The position numbers and the translations under genes are program-made. Below the pieces are notes generated by a model. That model was given only the letters and a program-made list of their open reading frames with translations, was not told the origin of the DNA and did not search any database. This document shows positions 33,836 through 45,294 of a DNA stretch of 64,000 nucleotides, one piece after another (the stretch's first letter is position 1; each line of letters opens with the position of its first letter). This DNA comes from Akebia trifoliata (taxonomy: Eukaryota > Streptophyta > Magnoliopsida > Ranunculales > Lardizabalaceae), in assembly GCA_017979445.1 (NCBI GenBank), contig CM030706.1, forward strand, positions 32,691,330 to 32,755,329, written 5' to 3'.

Positions 33836-34274
33836 TGTTATGATCCTTAGGTTAAGACTTAAAAACTTTCCACTCCATTAACGCCTAGGTATTTTTGGAG
33901 CATTGGTTTGGGTCTTACCATTTGGTATCAGAGCCAACCCATGTTCAGGGTTTGAGTCATGGGGAGGCAATTGTGGAGACTTAAAAAAAAATAAAAAAAA
34001 AAGAAGGGGGCTCGCCATAGTATGGGATATGGAAGGGGTCCGCCATAGTAGGTCACCGTGATTAGTCTGGGAAGGGGCGACTTATGGAAAAAGAGAAAGG
34101 GGTACCTTATACTTAGGAAGAAGGCCAAGGGGCTGGGGCTTGCCATAAGGTGGGCCAACGAGGGCGTCGGCCTTGAAGCATGGGGTTATGTTACGATCCT
34201 TAGGTTAAGACTTAAGCTTTCCACTCCATTAACGCTTAGGTATTTTTGGAGCATCGGTTTTGGTCTTAAGAGCA
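33836..34274 (+). mobile_element. TRIM-like element of a second family
   Basis: Direct repeats begin TGTTATGATCCTTAGGTTAA (33836) and TGTTACGATCCTTAGGTTAA (34189) and share CCACTCCATTAACGC and AGGTATTTTTGGAGCAT. The first is followed by TTTGGTATCAGAGCC, a tRNA-Met PBS, and the second is preceded by GGGG. The internal region is purine-rich and noncoding. The right boundary and a target duplication are uncertain. Confidence 0.82.
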
Positions 34275-34279
34275 TCCCT

Positions 34280-37200
34280 AATTTATTAAAAACAAATTTA
34301 CATGTAAAAGTAGTAAATTATATAATTGGTTGGGTGTTGTTGGAATAGTGGAGCAAAATTGAGTAGGACCATTGGCTAAGTAATTTTTCAAAATTTTATC
34401 TGGAATTTAGTGAGAAAAGGTACAGAATAACCCGTCAAATTTTGATTTACGTCTATCATATTTTTCCATCATGAATCTTGAGTCTACTAATTTTACTGAA
34501 GATTTGAAGAAAATAGCATGTTTTTTCTATAGTGTTCTTTAAAAACTGAAAAGAAACAGAAAGCAGGAAGAACTCAAGGGGTCTGAGATGACCTACCCGG
34601 GAGAAGAGTATATTACGAATTGGTTTCTTCCGTGCTTGATCTGGGAGACTTGGCAAGGAAATGACTTCTACAAAGTCATGGAAATTGGAGAAGAGCAAAT
34701 TTTACTCCTACAAACTGTAGTTCTTTGGCAAGACAAGATTAATACTAACATTGCATGAAAAACCCAGAAGTCCATAATCTAGTTGAGCAACAAATGAAGG
34801 AAAGTTTGATTTCAGAACTACCTAGAGCACAATAAGAGCATGTTAGACATCAGTTCCAACGGTAAGATATCCGGTTCATGTCACGGTTGAATTTTTGTCC
34901 TTTGAAGTTCAGAGGAGTTGTTATGATGGATTAATAATCCTCTTAAATTGTCATAACTAGTCCCAGTGAGTGTTTCCTACTCTTTTGATAGTTATTTCCT
35001 ACTCGTTGCATTGTCGTAATCCTGGATGCATGGTTAAGAGCAAGTCGTCATTAGAGAATTCGTAATGTTTGCCTACTTTTTTCAGTTATTTTTCAGCTTT
35101 TGTATTGGCCGATCTTGCTTCCTCTTTTCAGTGTTTTTTTACATCTTGGTACTTATAAGCTTGGGTTACTCTTATCCTTTTCAATTACATCAGAGTTGGT
35201 AAGGGTACATTACCATTACATGCTTTCTGGTCTTTACCTGATTCAAGTCTCTGCTGCAACTAGTGATGACTATTGCCTGAAAGTTAGGCTACAATCTTGG
35301 ACAGAAAGACCTAATACTCTCTTGATCACTCTTCATTGAATTACATATTCATTAAATGACTCTTCAGAATCTTCTGCTGTGCCTTGACATTGTTTCTTCT
35401 TGTACTCTTCTAGAAAGGTGAAGTGCCCACACCAGACTTTTGTTAGATAACAAGACTACACAGATTCTTGTGCTGCACTTTCGATACTTTGAATTTTACC
35501 ATCTTTAACTGATATATTTCTTTGCAGAAAACATAGCAATAAAGATATGTCTTGTCTCTCGGTATATGATATATATCATAGATACCCCATCACATAATCC
35601 ATTATTATCATTACTGATATGATACAAACACTTGAACACTTTTCTATCAATTATTTAAAATATGACTCTGAATCCATGGATCCTATATTTTGGGGTTCGC
35701 CAAATGTAACTCCATAGATGTGTCACATCTATACCCATATCCATGCCACAAAAATTGTAGGAGTATTTGGTCAAGTAAGGCCTCTGTGGTATTCGATGCG
35801 AGCACTAGATTTTTTTTGAAATATTAGAAGTCTTTCATCCACACCAAGCAAAACATACCATTGTGATACAATGCAATATGTTATTGATCTTGTCTGGTTT
35901 TACTTTTCAAAATTCAGGAAGCTTGGACTCGTTGAACAATTTTCCTTAGATACAATGCTACTCTCAGATAGATATATATATATATATATACTTTGCATTG
36001 ATCGATTAATATTTCTAGTATTGGTTGCATTGAAGATGCAGGACTGAAATGGATGGTTGGGTCACTGACAGAGTCGACTATAGATGATTTGAATTAGTGC
36101 AATGACATGAGGCCTCTTCTAATTCCTCTCATTGGTGTCATGGAATTATAATTTTTTAGAGGCATAGGATACCTGGTCTCCATTTTGCACAGTTATGTTG
36201 GATCAACTTCATTTTTTTCGAAGATTGATGTTTGTAGATCAAATCATGATTAACGATAAACCTGTGACGGGATGTCAGAGAAGGGTAGATAAAGCTCCCA
36301 TACAGGACAATTGAAATGTTTTTCAAGTAGTAGGGGAAAACCAATTTAAAACCCTAATCCAAAGGGGGAAAAAATGGGACTACTTCACCTGTGCTGACCC
36401 ATAAATAGGTGGGAAGAGCATCAAATACATTTCCCAAATTCAATACAATTGGTGTTGGGTGGCTGAAGATGCAGCTCAAGATTGAGTTAAATAGCAAAAT
36501 AAGATTGATGTTTCTGCAATGCGTAGTTCAGGTATGATTAACAATCCATTCAACAATGGGGATGCAAATATCAGCTTTTATTTGCACAAATCTTGATTTT
36601 TATAAAATGTTCTATTTTATTTTTTTTATTTTTTTTATTTTTTTTTTGACACCATTTCAACAGTATTTTGGGACCAGCCCATTGCACATGTGCAATCTAA
36701 GAGGCCAAAACAACTTGATTTGATAAATTTGACAATCCTTACAGATGCATTTTTGTACTCTTTGAGAATTTCAATGGATCGGGCTCCGGATAATTTATTT
36801 TGCCATGCCAAATTTTCTTATAACACATTAACTAAGATAATTAAATGTAAAAAACGGAATAAAATAAAGGCAAAAAACAAATGTCTCTCTGTCTTAATTT
36901 TCATCAAGAATTTTCTTTGAAGAAGAAAAACACACCCTTCCTTTAAAAGGATTTTTATATCCTTCTTTCTTCTTCTTTTGGTGTTCTTGAACTCTCTTTT
37001 ATCTTTTTATTTTCATACTCTCTCCGCGTCCACTCTTTTGTTATCTTCTTGTTACGTATCTCATTCTCTTGGTTGTGATTAAATATAAAACAAGTAAAAG
37101 AAACGAAGTTGATTCATTTCATATTTTTCTTTGAAGAGAGGATTTTGGAAGCGAAAATACGACACATTCTCTCGTTCCTTATCAATTGTTAAATACATAC

Positions 37201-37400
37201 AACGCTATATATATATATATATCTCAACTCAATCCACTCTCTTGTCAACTCTTAAGAACTGAAATAACTCCTAAACAATATATGATTTAGGTATGTGACT
37301 CTCTCTAACTGATTTTTGAGTTTGAAGAAGATATAGACGGATGGTGAAGGATATCCCAACCCTAGGCCTAGACATCTATTTGATTATCTGATTGGTAAAT
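34280..37400. other. intergenic stretch with no recognised gene
   Basis: Nothing coding is supported. It contains a (TA)n run near 35970-35991, a T-rich low-complexity block near 36617-36648 and another (TA)n run near 37206-37221. Confidence 0.6.
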
Positions 37401-37419
37401 TTTATAAGGTAAAGTTGGT

Positions 37420-37908
37420 GTGAAAATAGAGTTTATTCTATTTGTGCACCAACTTTTTCTTATAACACACCAATCCATATGTAAAGTTTGTAGTTTGGCT
37501 TTTTAATTTCAAGAGGTTTTTACCCATACATGAGGAGCGACTTTTAGCAGAAATTCCAATTTCGGTACACTTCATCTTAATTTCGAAAACATGTTTTTTA
37601 GCGAGTTCGTTGGTAGGTATTCTAATTTAGAGTGACGATCTAACTAATTAACTTAAAGACAAATATCTGTTTTTTTTAATGATGAGATCGTTGGTAATAA
37701 TTAGCAAGTTCGTCACTTTTTATCAACGAGATTGTCACTTTAAATTAGAATATCTACCAATGAAATTGCTCGAAAACATATTTGGAAAATAAAAATGAAA
37801 AGTGTATCGGACTCGAAATTTTATGATATTCAACACACAAAATTGTACCCTAATTCCAAAAGAATCAATGTGTTGTAAGTAAAATTTTGTGTGTTAATAG
37901 AAACTCTC
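37420..37908. mobile_element. long inverted-repeat MITE
   Basis: The left end (CTATTTGTGCACCAACTTTT and TTATAACACACCAATCC) pairs with the right end (CAATGTGTTGTAAGTAAAAT and TTGTGTGTTAATAG). An inner pair of arms of about 90 bp, near 37556-37645 and 37730-37822, shares TTGGTAGGTATTCTAATTT against its complement. A lone end of the same family occurs at 56635-56682. It is noncoding. Confidence 0.7.
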
Positions 37909-37935
37909 ATTCATTAGAGGCTTGATTTATGGTAG

Positions 37936-38398
37936 GGATGGTAATGAGTCAGTTTGGTACCACTCCAATATTGATCCAAATTTTTTTAAACATGTACCCG
38001 ATCCAAATCGAATAGATTAATGTATATGTGAATCGTATTCGACCCGTTTTATTTTATCTTTAATCTAAAACCAATCCAATCTGATCCAAACGTATGCCTT
38101 ATTTTCAATTATCAATGTTAAAAAAAATTTAAAAATATAAAATCATATAAAATTTTAAGAAATCAACTTTTCAATCACAAATATAGAAGGAAATCAAAAA
38201 GATTAAAACATATTATCTATACGTATTTGTATGAAATTAAGAATAAAAAAATATATTCGAATCCATTTAAAAAAAAAAAAAATTAAGATATATTCAAATT
38301 TGATCCAAAATTATATAACATCTAAGATGTAAATCAGAATCCAATCCAAAAATTTGATTTTTCATATTGTCTCGGATGGATTCAGACCATTACTAGCT
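37936..38398. mobile_element. TIR element, diverged member of the GTCAATGG family
   Basis: The ends are AGGGATGGTAATGAGTC on the left and GACCATTACTAGCTCT on the right, which form an imperfect inverted repeat. The inside is rich in ATCCAATC/GATTGGAT-type words. No target duplication was confirmed. Confidence 0.45.
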
Positions 38399-38939
38399 CT
38401 AGTTTACTGGAGGACATCCTCTAGGTTGTACCCACTTCCTCACTCCACGTGTATCGTCTACATAGTTCTTAGAGTCATTGTTGACTGTTGACTGTCCCCT
38501 AACTCTCACAGACCTCCTAATTCAAAACGTCAGGCCTACAACTAATTGATTTAACATCATTCAATCAATCATATAATAAAGACCCCCTCTTTTAGTGGGG
38601 TCACAACCAACAACCACATCGATTGGATAAGCTATTAATGATCCCTAATAGTGGGATTTCCTTTCCAAAACCCTCTAATTTTTTTATTTATTTATTAAAT
38701 TATTTGTTTTTTATTCAAATTATCAAAGATCAGTGATTCAAATCATTGAGAGCAACCTTCAATCATTGTGATTGATTTCTTACAACTATGAAAATCAACG
38801 GTTGAAAATCGTTCTCCACATTTGCTCATGAATCAGCTAATATCAATGATTCAAATTGTTGATATCGAAGATTGGAAGGGTCAATTTCAATAGTCAATCT
38901 CAAAATTTTAAGAGCTACATTTTATTAAGATGAAGGGGT

Positions 38940-39326
38940 AGGGTTGTCAATGGATTGGATTAGATCTAATAACTTCGAGTCTGAATCAATGATTTATATT
39001 TTGATAAAGATCTGATCTGATAATATTTCAATATGATATCTTATTGGATCGGATATGGATTGATCATATCCAAAAAAATTTATAAATTTTATTATATATT
39101 TATTTAAATATATGAATTTTATTTAGATTTTGTACATCAAATCGGGTTTAGTCGAATTTGGACTCAATTGATTGTTATTGGATCTTAATAATCAGATTTG
39201 ATAAAAATCCTATCCATTAAGAGCTCGATTGATATTTATCAGATCAGTTCCAGACTCAATATGATCCTATCAAATTGGTACAAAATTGCCCTAATCTAAT
39301 CCGAATCTAGTCCACTAACAACCCTG
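38940..39326. mobile_element. TIR element with 9-bp target duplication
   Basis: The left terminus AGGGTTGTCAATGGATTGG pairs with the right terminus TCCACTAACAACCCT. It is flanked by TGAAGGGGT (38931-38939) and TGAAGGGGC (39327-39335). The length is about 387 bp, noncoding. The duplication length suits a Mutator-like element, an inference from size alone. Confidence 0.7.
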
Positions 39327-39839
39327 TGAAGGGGCATTAAGAAAGAAAGATTTTGCTAAATAAGTTGTTTAGATACCACTCTAAAACTCGGGATGCATTT
39401 TAAAAGGATATTTTTATTAAAGGGCCTATTAAGTAATTTTTCTTATCGTGAAACCATGATTTAGATTAGGACTCTCAATGGATTAGTCAAACCAATCCGA
39501 TAAGATTGGAACCGAGCCAAAAAATGATCTGATAAGCATTAGATCGGGTTTTTGATGGATCTGAATATTATGTTTCAACTTAATCCAATAACACTTGAAT
39601 TGGATGGATCTAGTAAAATCCAATCCAATAACCTATTTGATCAGATCCATATCAGAATCCAAATCCTTGACCCAGATATGAAGTACTTATCGGATTTCAA
39701 CAAGATTTTTTTATCTGATCCAATGGGAATGGGATTGGGTTGGAATGCAACCGGACTCATTAAGACAGGATAAGGACTTAATTTGACCTGACCCGAACCC
39801 GACCGAAAACAACCATATATGTACAACCGTACACAAGTG

Positions 39840-40380
39840 GTTTCGCCGCCCCAAGAATCCCACCTAATTTCCCATCAATCTCCGACCTCATCATTAACGC
39901 ACATTTACCATCTTTTCGATCACAAGTGGACCCCACAATTTCTAAATCTAATAGAAATCATCCACGTCAACCTATGTCAGCCTTAACGGGATTCCTCTCA
40001 TGTGGGTCCCACCACCTCGGAAAACAGACAAAATTTGGGAAGTGGGACTCGTACACATCAGCATTAAATTCAAGCACGTGGCACTGCCTGTGGCGTACGA
40101 TGAGGAGAGAATCTCAGCCGTCGATCTAGGGGTTTTGCTGTAATAAAAGATGGGGCAGTGTCGAAGCGTCCACGTCATCGATTTAATTCGATCCCTCGTA
40201 AATCGGGCTCTCCTCGTTTCCCGAACCATCGCTCCCGCTGACACCAACACTATTGGTCTCCAGTCTAAGTTCATCTAACCGTTCATTACTTATTATTGGA
40301 CGGCTACGATCTCTCTTTCCTTAAATCGCCGTCTTCCCCAAGACGTGTTTTGCGGAAGACCCTTAGCTTCGACAGATATA
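39840..40380. promoter_or_regulatory. GC-richer promoter-like island without an adjacent gene
   Basis: Base composition rises sharply against AT-rich neighbours. The island carries a G-box (CACGTG, 40075-40080), a second ACGT core (CCACGTCATCG, about 40170-40180), GTGGGTCCCAC-type words and AGCCGTCGATC. These are common in plant promoters and 5' regions. No credible coding exon follows on either strand within several kilobases, so the target gene is unknown. It may be a relic. Confidence 0.35.
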
Positions 40381-40655
40381 CCCAAACATGTTAGGGAAAT
40401 ACGGAATTTTAATTCTTTGTTAAATTATTTTTTTTTTAAATAATTAAAACTTGGAAATTTATTGATTTTATTCTTTTAATTAAAAAAAGAAAATTATCTT
40501 CAGCCTTCACCAAATAAAAAATTGGATCCTCGTCATATGGATATGGGAAGTCGATATATCATATTAAATAACAGTATTTTTTTAAATATATAATGACAAA
40601 GTAAACTTAAAAATAAGTAATGACTTTTAAGTTATCATTAATTAGGTCAGTAAGA

Positions 40656-40870
40656 TTACGTTTGGATAGAGTTTCTTAACGATTTCTACTCTTGTGGGGA
40701 ATTAGCTAATGTTTGGATAAAACTTATTGAAGATTTTGCTTTTGTGCAAAGAAATTTTTGTTCTTGTGAGAATAGGTTATATTCTTTGGTGAGAAGTTCC
40801 AAAAATTTGCTCTTGCACGAAGAGATTAGGTTTCTACTCTTGCACAGAGACGTTATCCACATAGGGCCTA
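40656..40870 (+). repeat. dispersed repeat, copy 2 of a two-copy family
   Basis: It is homologous to 16574-16730, with the same ACGTTTGGATAGAG start and the same ATCCACATAGGGCC end. It is longer by about 55 bases because of an extra internal GCTCTTG-type block. Confidence 0.65.
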
Positions 40871-40926
40871 AGTGACTCATCCGAATTGAATTATTCAATA
40901 TATGGATACATTCTTTTTATTTGATT

Positions 40927-40928
<2 letters not shown>

Positions 40929-40958
<30 letters not shown>
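40929..40958 (+). repeat. (AC)15 microsatellite
   Basis: An uninterrupted run of AC dinucleotides lies in AT-rich noncoding DNA. Confidence 0.95.
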
Positions 40959-40959
<1 letters not shown>

Positions 40960-43215
40960 AATTCACAATGAAGCAGGGGCAAATTTGCATTTGGGGCACT
41001 TGCCCTACAAGAATTTTCAAAATTGATGAGTATACATGAGTTATTGCAACAAATAACAATGATGAATACAAAAATCAACCGCGATTGCCCTAACAATTTT
41101 TTTTTCTCTATTGATTGCCCCCACAAAAACATTTTTGCTCTTGGTTGCCACCATGAGAGCAAAATCCTGGCTCCGCCCCTACAATGAAGTATATTTAATT
41201 TATAATTAGGGTTCTATTGTCCTCCTCATTATTCTTTTTTGCTAAGTATCCTCTTCACTATGAGGTAAATAAACGAGTTGCATGCGTATCTATTAATAAA
41301 AAATTTAAAAATCGTACACAAATATTTGGATACAGACATATGCTTCACCTAACCCACTCCCAAGTCCATAGTCACAAAGTCGGAGTACATGTTTAAAATG
41401 GTAAGGGAAAACTTTTGATAAAAACGTAGAAAATAAGAAAAAAATGAGAAAATTAAAAAAATATATTAAAAATTATGAAAATGTATATATTTAGTGATAC
41501 ATAAAGATATTTATTTTAATTTATTCTTATTTTCAATGTAACATGTTTTCAAACATTGTTATACATGTTATGATCCCAAAATAAAGTTTACTCATCAATA
41601 AATCTTTTGTTCAAACTAATAACTATTGAGCAATGAAAAATCATGACATCAAAATATTATCATCATATTCCATATTTCTATATTTATGAATCACCAAATT
41701 CTATTATGTTTCAAATTTTACATTAAAAGCATTCATGAATAAAATCGCAAAATCACTATAAGGCTACAAAAAAACAAAGTGTTTAGTTTTTTTTTTAATT
41801 AAAAAAAAAACATGTTTAAAACATAAAAAACGCGTTTAAACGGAAAAAAAAAACGTGATGTTTTCGAAACATCGTGACTTTAAAAGAAACATGTTTTTGT
41901 TTTGTTTTGATCGTCATATGTACAAGACTTGTTTTGAAGACATTTTTTTCTATAAAAAAATGTTGTTTTTTCTTACTATGCTGCCAACCCCTTGTTGGCC
42001 CTAGTTATCACCATATCCAAATCACTTTCGGTATTCAGGGTTTTGGATTTAGAGGCATTTTCATAATTATGGCATTTAGTAAAAAAATAAATTTACACAC
42101 ACTACATTTTGCTTGGGTGAGCACTGAGCATAACAAATCCTAAATATTAAGGGGGGCAAAACCCCCAAATTGTTCGTACTAACGTAGCTCGACAGAGTTG
42201 AAAAAAAAAGGGATATAACCTTCATATTGAGTCTCCAAAAGGAATGGTCAAATTAAAAATAAAATAAAATTAGCCCATTAAATCTGAGTTGAGCTAGGAT
42301 TTAATAGTGTTCAGCCTGACTCGTTACTGCAGTGTATATATTTATATAATATATTAAACAATACTGTATATTAACCATGTTTTTACTTAGTAATCATTTG
42401 GACAAAAAAATGTAGGATGGTCATATTAAAATGTTACGAATTTGTTTAAAAAATAATTCTTTGAAATAAGTTGTGACGCGTGGTTTTTTTCCCTTTGAAC
42501 AACGAAGTAGTTTTTTTTTTTTTTGAGTAAAATTATTCAATTTTATGAAGTTAAAAATCTCAGCTTGAACCCAATGATATCAAGTTTGAGTTAGCCAATT
42601 CAGGCTCAATAGAGATTTAGGGCCAGTTTAAGTGGCAACACTAGGATCGGTTATGGCTAAACCAGGCCCACCCAAACTCAAGTTGGCTCATTGATAGCTA
42701 GCCCTAATTGGGACATTATCTTTCAAAATAATCTAGTAGGTATCAAATTTGTGTGAACTTTTGATTTGTAACAAAATTAGGTGATGAGATACTTGGATAG
42801 TTTAGATTGGTGACCAAACATTTAAGATTTAGAAATTGTTATGTCATCTTTTGAATTCACATGCACAAAAAAGTCCTGAAAGGTTCGACAAGCATCAATG
42901 ATCAACATGGTTCACAGAGAGGAGTTTCGTTTTAAAATAATGAAATTAAAGAGCATTGAGTCAATAGAGATTGAGAAGATTGACTTAGGAACAAATTTAT
43001 TTAAGGGCTCAATTGTAGAGTTTCAAACCTAACCATTAATTGAGAAGTGATGGGAATGATTAATTAATTCTTTTGCGCTTTATGTGGTCAAATTTTTTTC
43101 ATTGTTTCTTTATTTGTTGAAACTTGTGGTATTCTAGTATTATTCCATTGTTTTGAATACCCTATTTTTCCAATAGATATAACGCGCTTCATGAAAATTA
43201 GTGTCAAAACTGCAG
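40960..43215. other. AT-rich intergenic stretch, no gene seen
   Basis: No coding sequence was recognised. The part at about 42600-42710 contains paired GGCTCA/TGAGCC-type and GCTAGCCCTAATT words reminiscent of the window's short TIR elements, but no boundaries could be set. Confidence 0.55.
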
Positions 43216-43219
43216 TATT

Positions 43220-43600
43220 ATATTCATAGGGCCAGGTTCCGTAGACTGTTATATGGGCAAAAAGTTTTGGAATGGGCTGATTTTTTGTGAGGATGATCTC
43301 TATGGTGAGGGGATTATCCTAACAAAACAAAAAATAAAAATAAAAATAAAAATAAAAATCAGCCCATTCTGAAATTGCTAGAACTAGTTTATAAGTTGAA
43401 GAATTATGGACCGTTCATTTTTACCGTTAGTTTGTAACCATTTTTCATAGGATCAGAAGTTTTAGAATCGACTGATTTTTTTGTGAGGATAATCTTCTCA
43501 CTATAGAGATCATCCTCACAAAAAATTAATTCATTCCAAAAATTTCTTTTCCATATAAAACAAAACGTTGTTTATGGAACGCTGTTCATATCTATATATG
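43220..43600. mobile_element. foldback MITE with two internal hairpins, copy B
   Basis: Hairpin 1 (about 43263-43380) and hairpin 2 (about 43448-43548) use the same GGGCTGATTTTTTGTGAGGAT arms as copy A, with an AAAAT-repeat insertion in the first. The right end reads GAACGCTGTTCATATCTATA, like the other copies. It is noncoding and directly abuts a SINE. Confidence 0.82.
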
Positions 43601-43604
43601 CAGA

Positions 43605-43815
43605 AACCCTATATGGCTAGCCTAGTGGTAAGCCAAGCCTTGATAAGCTCCTTAGGAAGGTTAGGCCAAATGTTTGAAACCCCAAAAAGCAATGAATTTC
43701 TTTGGGCCACCCTTTACAATTCGATTGGCCCTTGACTCAATCAGTTGCATGTAGGACTTTCTGAGGAGCAGTACTTGTGACCATGGGATTAGTCTTAGTT
43801 GCTGGGTGGGGATAC
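43605..43815 (+). mobile_element. tRNA-derived SINE, family shared with 62785-63020
   Basis: The A-box-like TGGCTAGCCTAGTGGTAAG and B-box-like TGTTTGAAACCCC are followed by a body containing GGGCCACCCT, TTGACTCAAT and TAGGACTTTC. The copy at 62785 shares all of these in the same order, so this is a dispersed pol III-type family. Target duplications were not resolved. Confidence 0.75.
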
Positions 43816-44039
43816 ACATGATAAGTAAAAAAACATATACATAATTAGAGATGGGTAATAAATAAATCAATGTGTATTTGGGGAGGGATAAAATCACTCC
43901 CATATGAACCGTTCATATTGTATCACTCGTCATACATCTCTAGGCATATATATATATAATTTATTTTATTTTATTTTTTAGCTAAGCAAGCAAAGATAAT
44001 TGAATTGATTTGTAAAGAATATACCGTTGGGAAACCCTT

Positions 44040-44330
44040 TAGTGTATAGGTCTAATGGACGATAGATCTAGTCTGTCTCTTATGAAGCAAGATTTAACAA
44101 TAAGATGGAGGTTTAAAAAATTAGAAATAAAGCAAGAACTACACTCTTCAACTGTTGTATTAGCAAAAATGTCGACAATAGTATTCGCCTCCCTATACAC
44201 ATGCTGAATCTTCCATGTGAATATTTCTAGAACACACTGAATTCGATGAATCCAGGTCAATCAACACATTATGGCCTACCAAATCAAACTCCTCCACAAC
44301 CTTCAACAATGATGGATTGGGCTATTAGAG
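44040..44330 (-). pseudogene. LINE-type RNase H remnant
   Basis: Minus-strand translation contains WIHRIQCVLEIFTWKIQHVY followed by REANTIVDIFANTTVEE. This resembles the C-terminal end of plant RNase H domains carried by LINEs (HVYREANxxADxLAN). It is short, with upstream stops. Confidence 0.65.
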
Positions 44331-45044
44331 TTTAATCAAATATTACTTTTTGGGTTTAGGGTTTTTTAATCTAGTAAAGGTATAAAACTTTTTGTAAAAT
44401 GACCTAGAAAAAGGACTGAGAAAATCATGTAATAATGATTATAGTAAAAGGATGCAGGTAGAAAACATTCATTCTCTTTTATTTATTTCTCTATTTTTCT
44501 GGGATTTCTTTATTTGATATTGAGGATCACCCACGAATCTCTATAATAGAAAAATCAAAATAAATATAATAGAAAAATGAAAAAAAAAAAAAAATTGGGT
44601 GTAGGCCGTACAAGTGCAATCAAAAGTAGGGGAGAGAAGAGGCTAAAAATAATAAGGTAATGATGAAGAATCTCATTAAATTAGGGATCAGGAGGGCTTT
44701 TAATTTTGGTAAAATGATGCTGTCATCTCTTAGTTTTTCAGTTGTCTTGTTGTGTGTATATATGTCAATTGTTTTGAGGTGGGGCAACAGGTGGTAGAAG
44801 TTAACAGGTTTCTGGTTGACCGGCAACGGCAGGTCTGTCTAGTAAATGAAAGAGAGAGGAAATAAATATTCAGGGTGAGGTATAGAGTTAGAACTTTGAA
44901 GTGGGTTTGAGGTGCATTGGTTAATGGCTCGTTTGGTAACCATTCTTATGAAGTTTTTTTATATATTTTTTAAATAAAAAATAAAATTAAACATTTAATG
45001 TGTTTGTTGGAGTTTTGTCTTCAAAATCAGGTCAGAACTCATAA

Positions 45045-45074
45045 CGCGCTCTCTCTCTCTCTCTCTCTCTCTCC
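45045..45074 (+). repeat. (CT)n microsatellite upstream of the microRNA locus
   Basis: Fourteen or so CT units end just before the TATA box at 45076. CT/GA tracts are common in core promoters of plant microRNA genes, though here the role is inferred. Confidence 0.9.
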
Positions 45075-45075
45075 C

Positions 45076-45082
45076 TATAAAG
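45076..45082 (+). promoter_or_regulatory. putative TATA box of the MIR166 locus
   Basis: CCCTATAAAG lies about 60 bases before the first hairpin and directly after a CT repeat. Transcription would be expected to start around 45105-45115. This is a motif and spacing argument only. Confidence 0.55.
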
Positions 45083-45135
45083 CTATGTGTGTTAGGGTTT
45101 GAGGGAATAAAACATTGGGTTTGTGTAATTTTTGT

Positions 45136-45215
45136 TTGAGGGGAATGTTGGCTGGCTCGAGGCTTTCAGAGTTTTGTTGTGATGAAGGCTTCGGACCAGG
45201 CTTCATTCCCCTCAA
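45136..45215 (+). ncRNA. MIR166: MIR166 precursor hairpin
   Basis: The 3' arm (45191-45211) carries the canonical 21-nt miR166, beginning TCGGACCAGG and ending TTCCCC. The 5' arm star (45142-45162) begins GGAATGTTGGCTGG. Positions pair so that i+j = 90351 with no bulge, which gives exact 2-nt 3' overhangs at both ends of the duplex. The stem extends through TTGAGGGG/CCCCTCAA. The loop between star and mature is 28 nt. miR166 guides cleavage of HD-ZIP III transcription factor mRNAs, controlling leaf polarity, meristem and vascular development. A TATA box lies upstream and a second hairpin 80 bases downstream. Confidence 0.96.
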
Positions 45216-45294
45216 AGTCAAACATACCCTTTCTTTCTTTTCTTCTCTTAGTATGTGTTAGAAGGTGATTATATATGTTTCTTGTTGAGGTTAG

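Noticed and set aside
39972..40274. Minus-strand open frame of 100 codons in the GC-richer island
   Set aside because: No family resemblance; higher GC lowers stop frequency, so a chance frame is expected.
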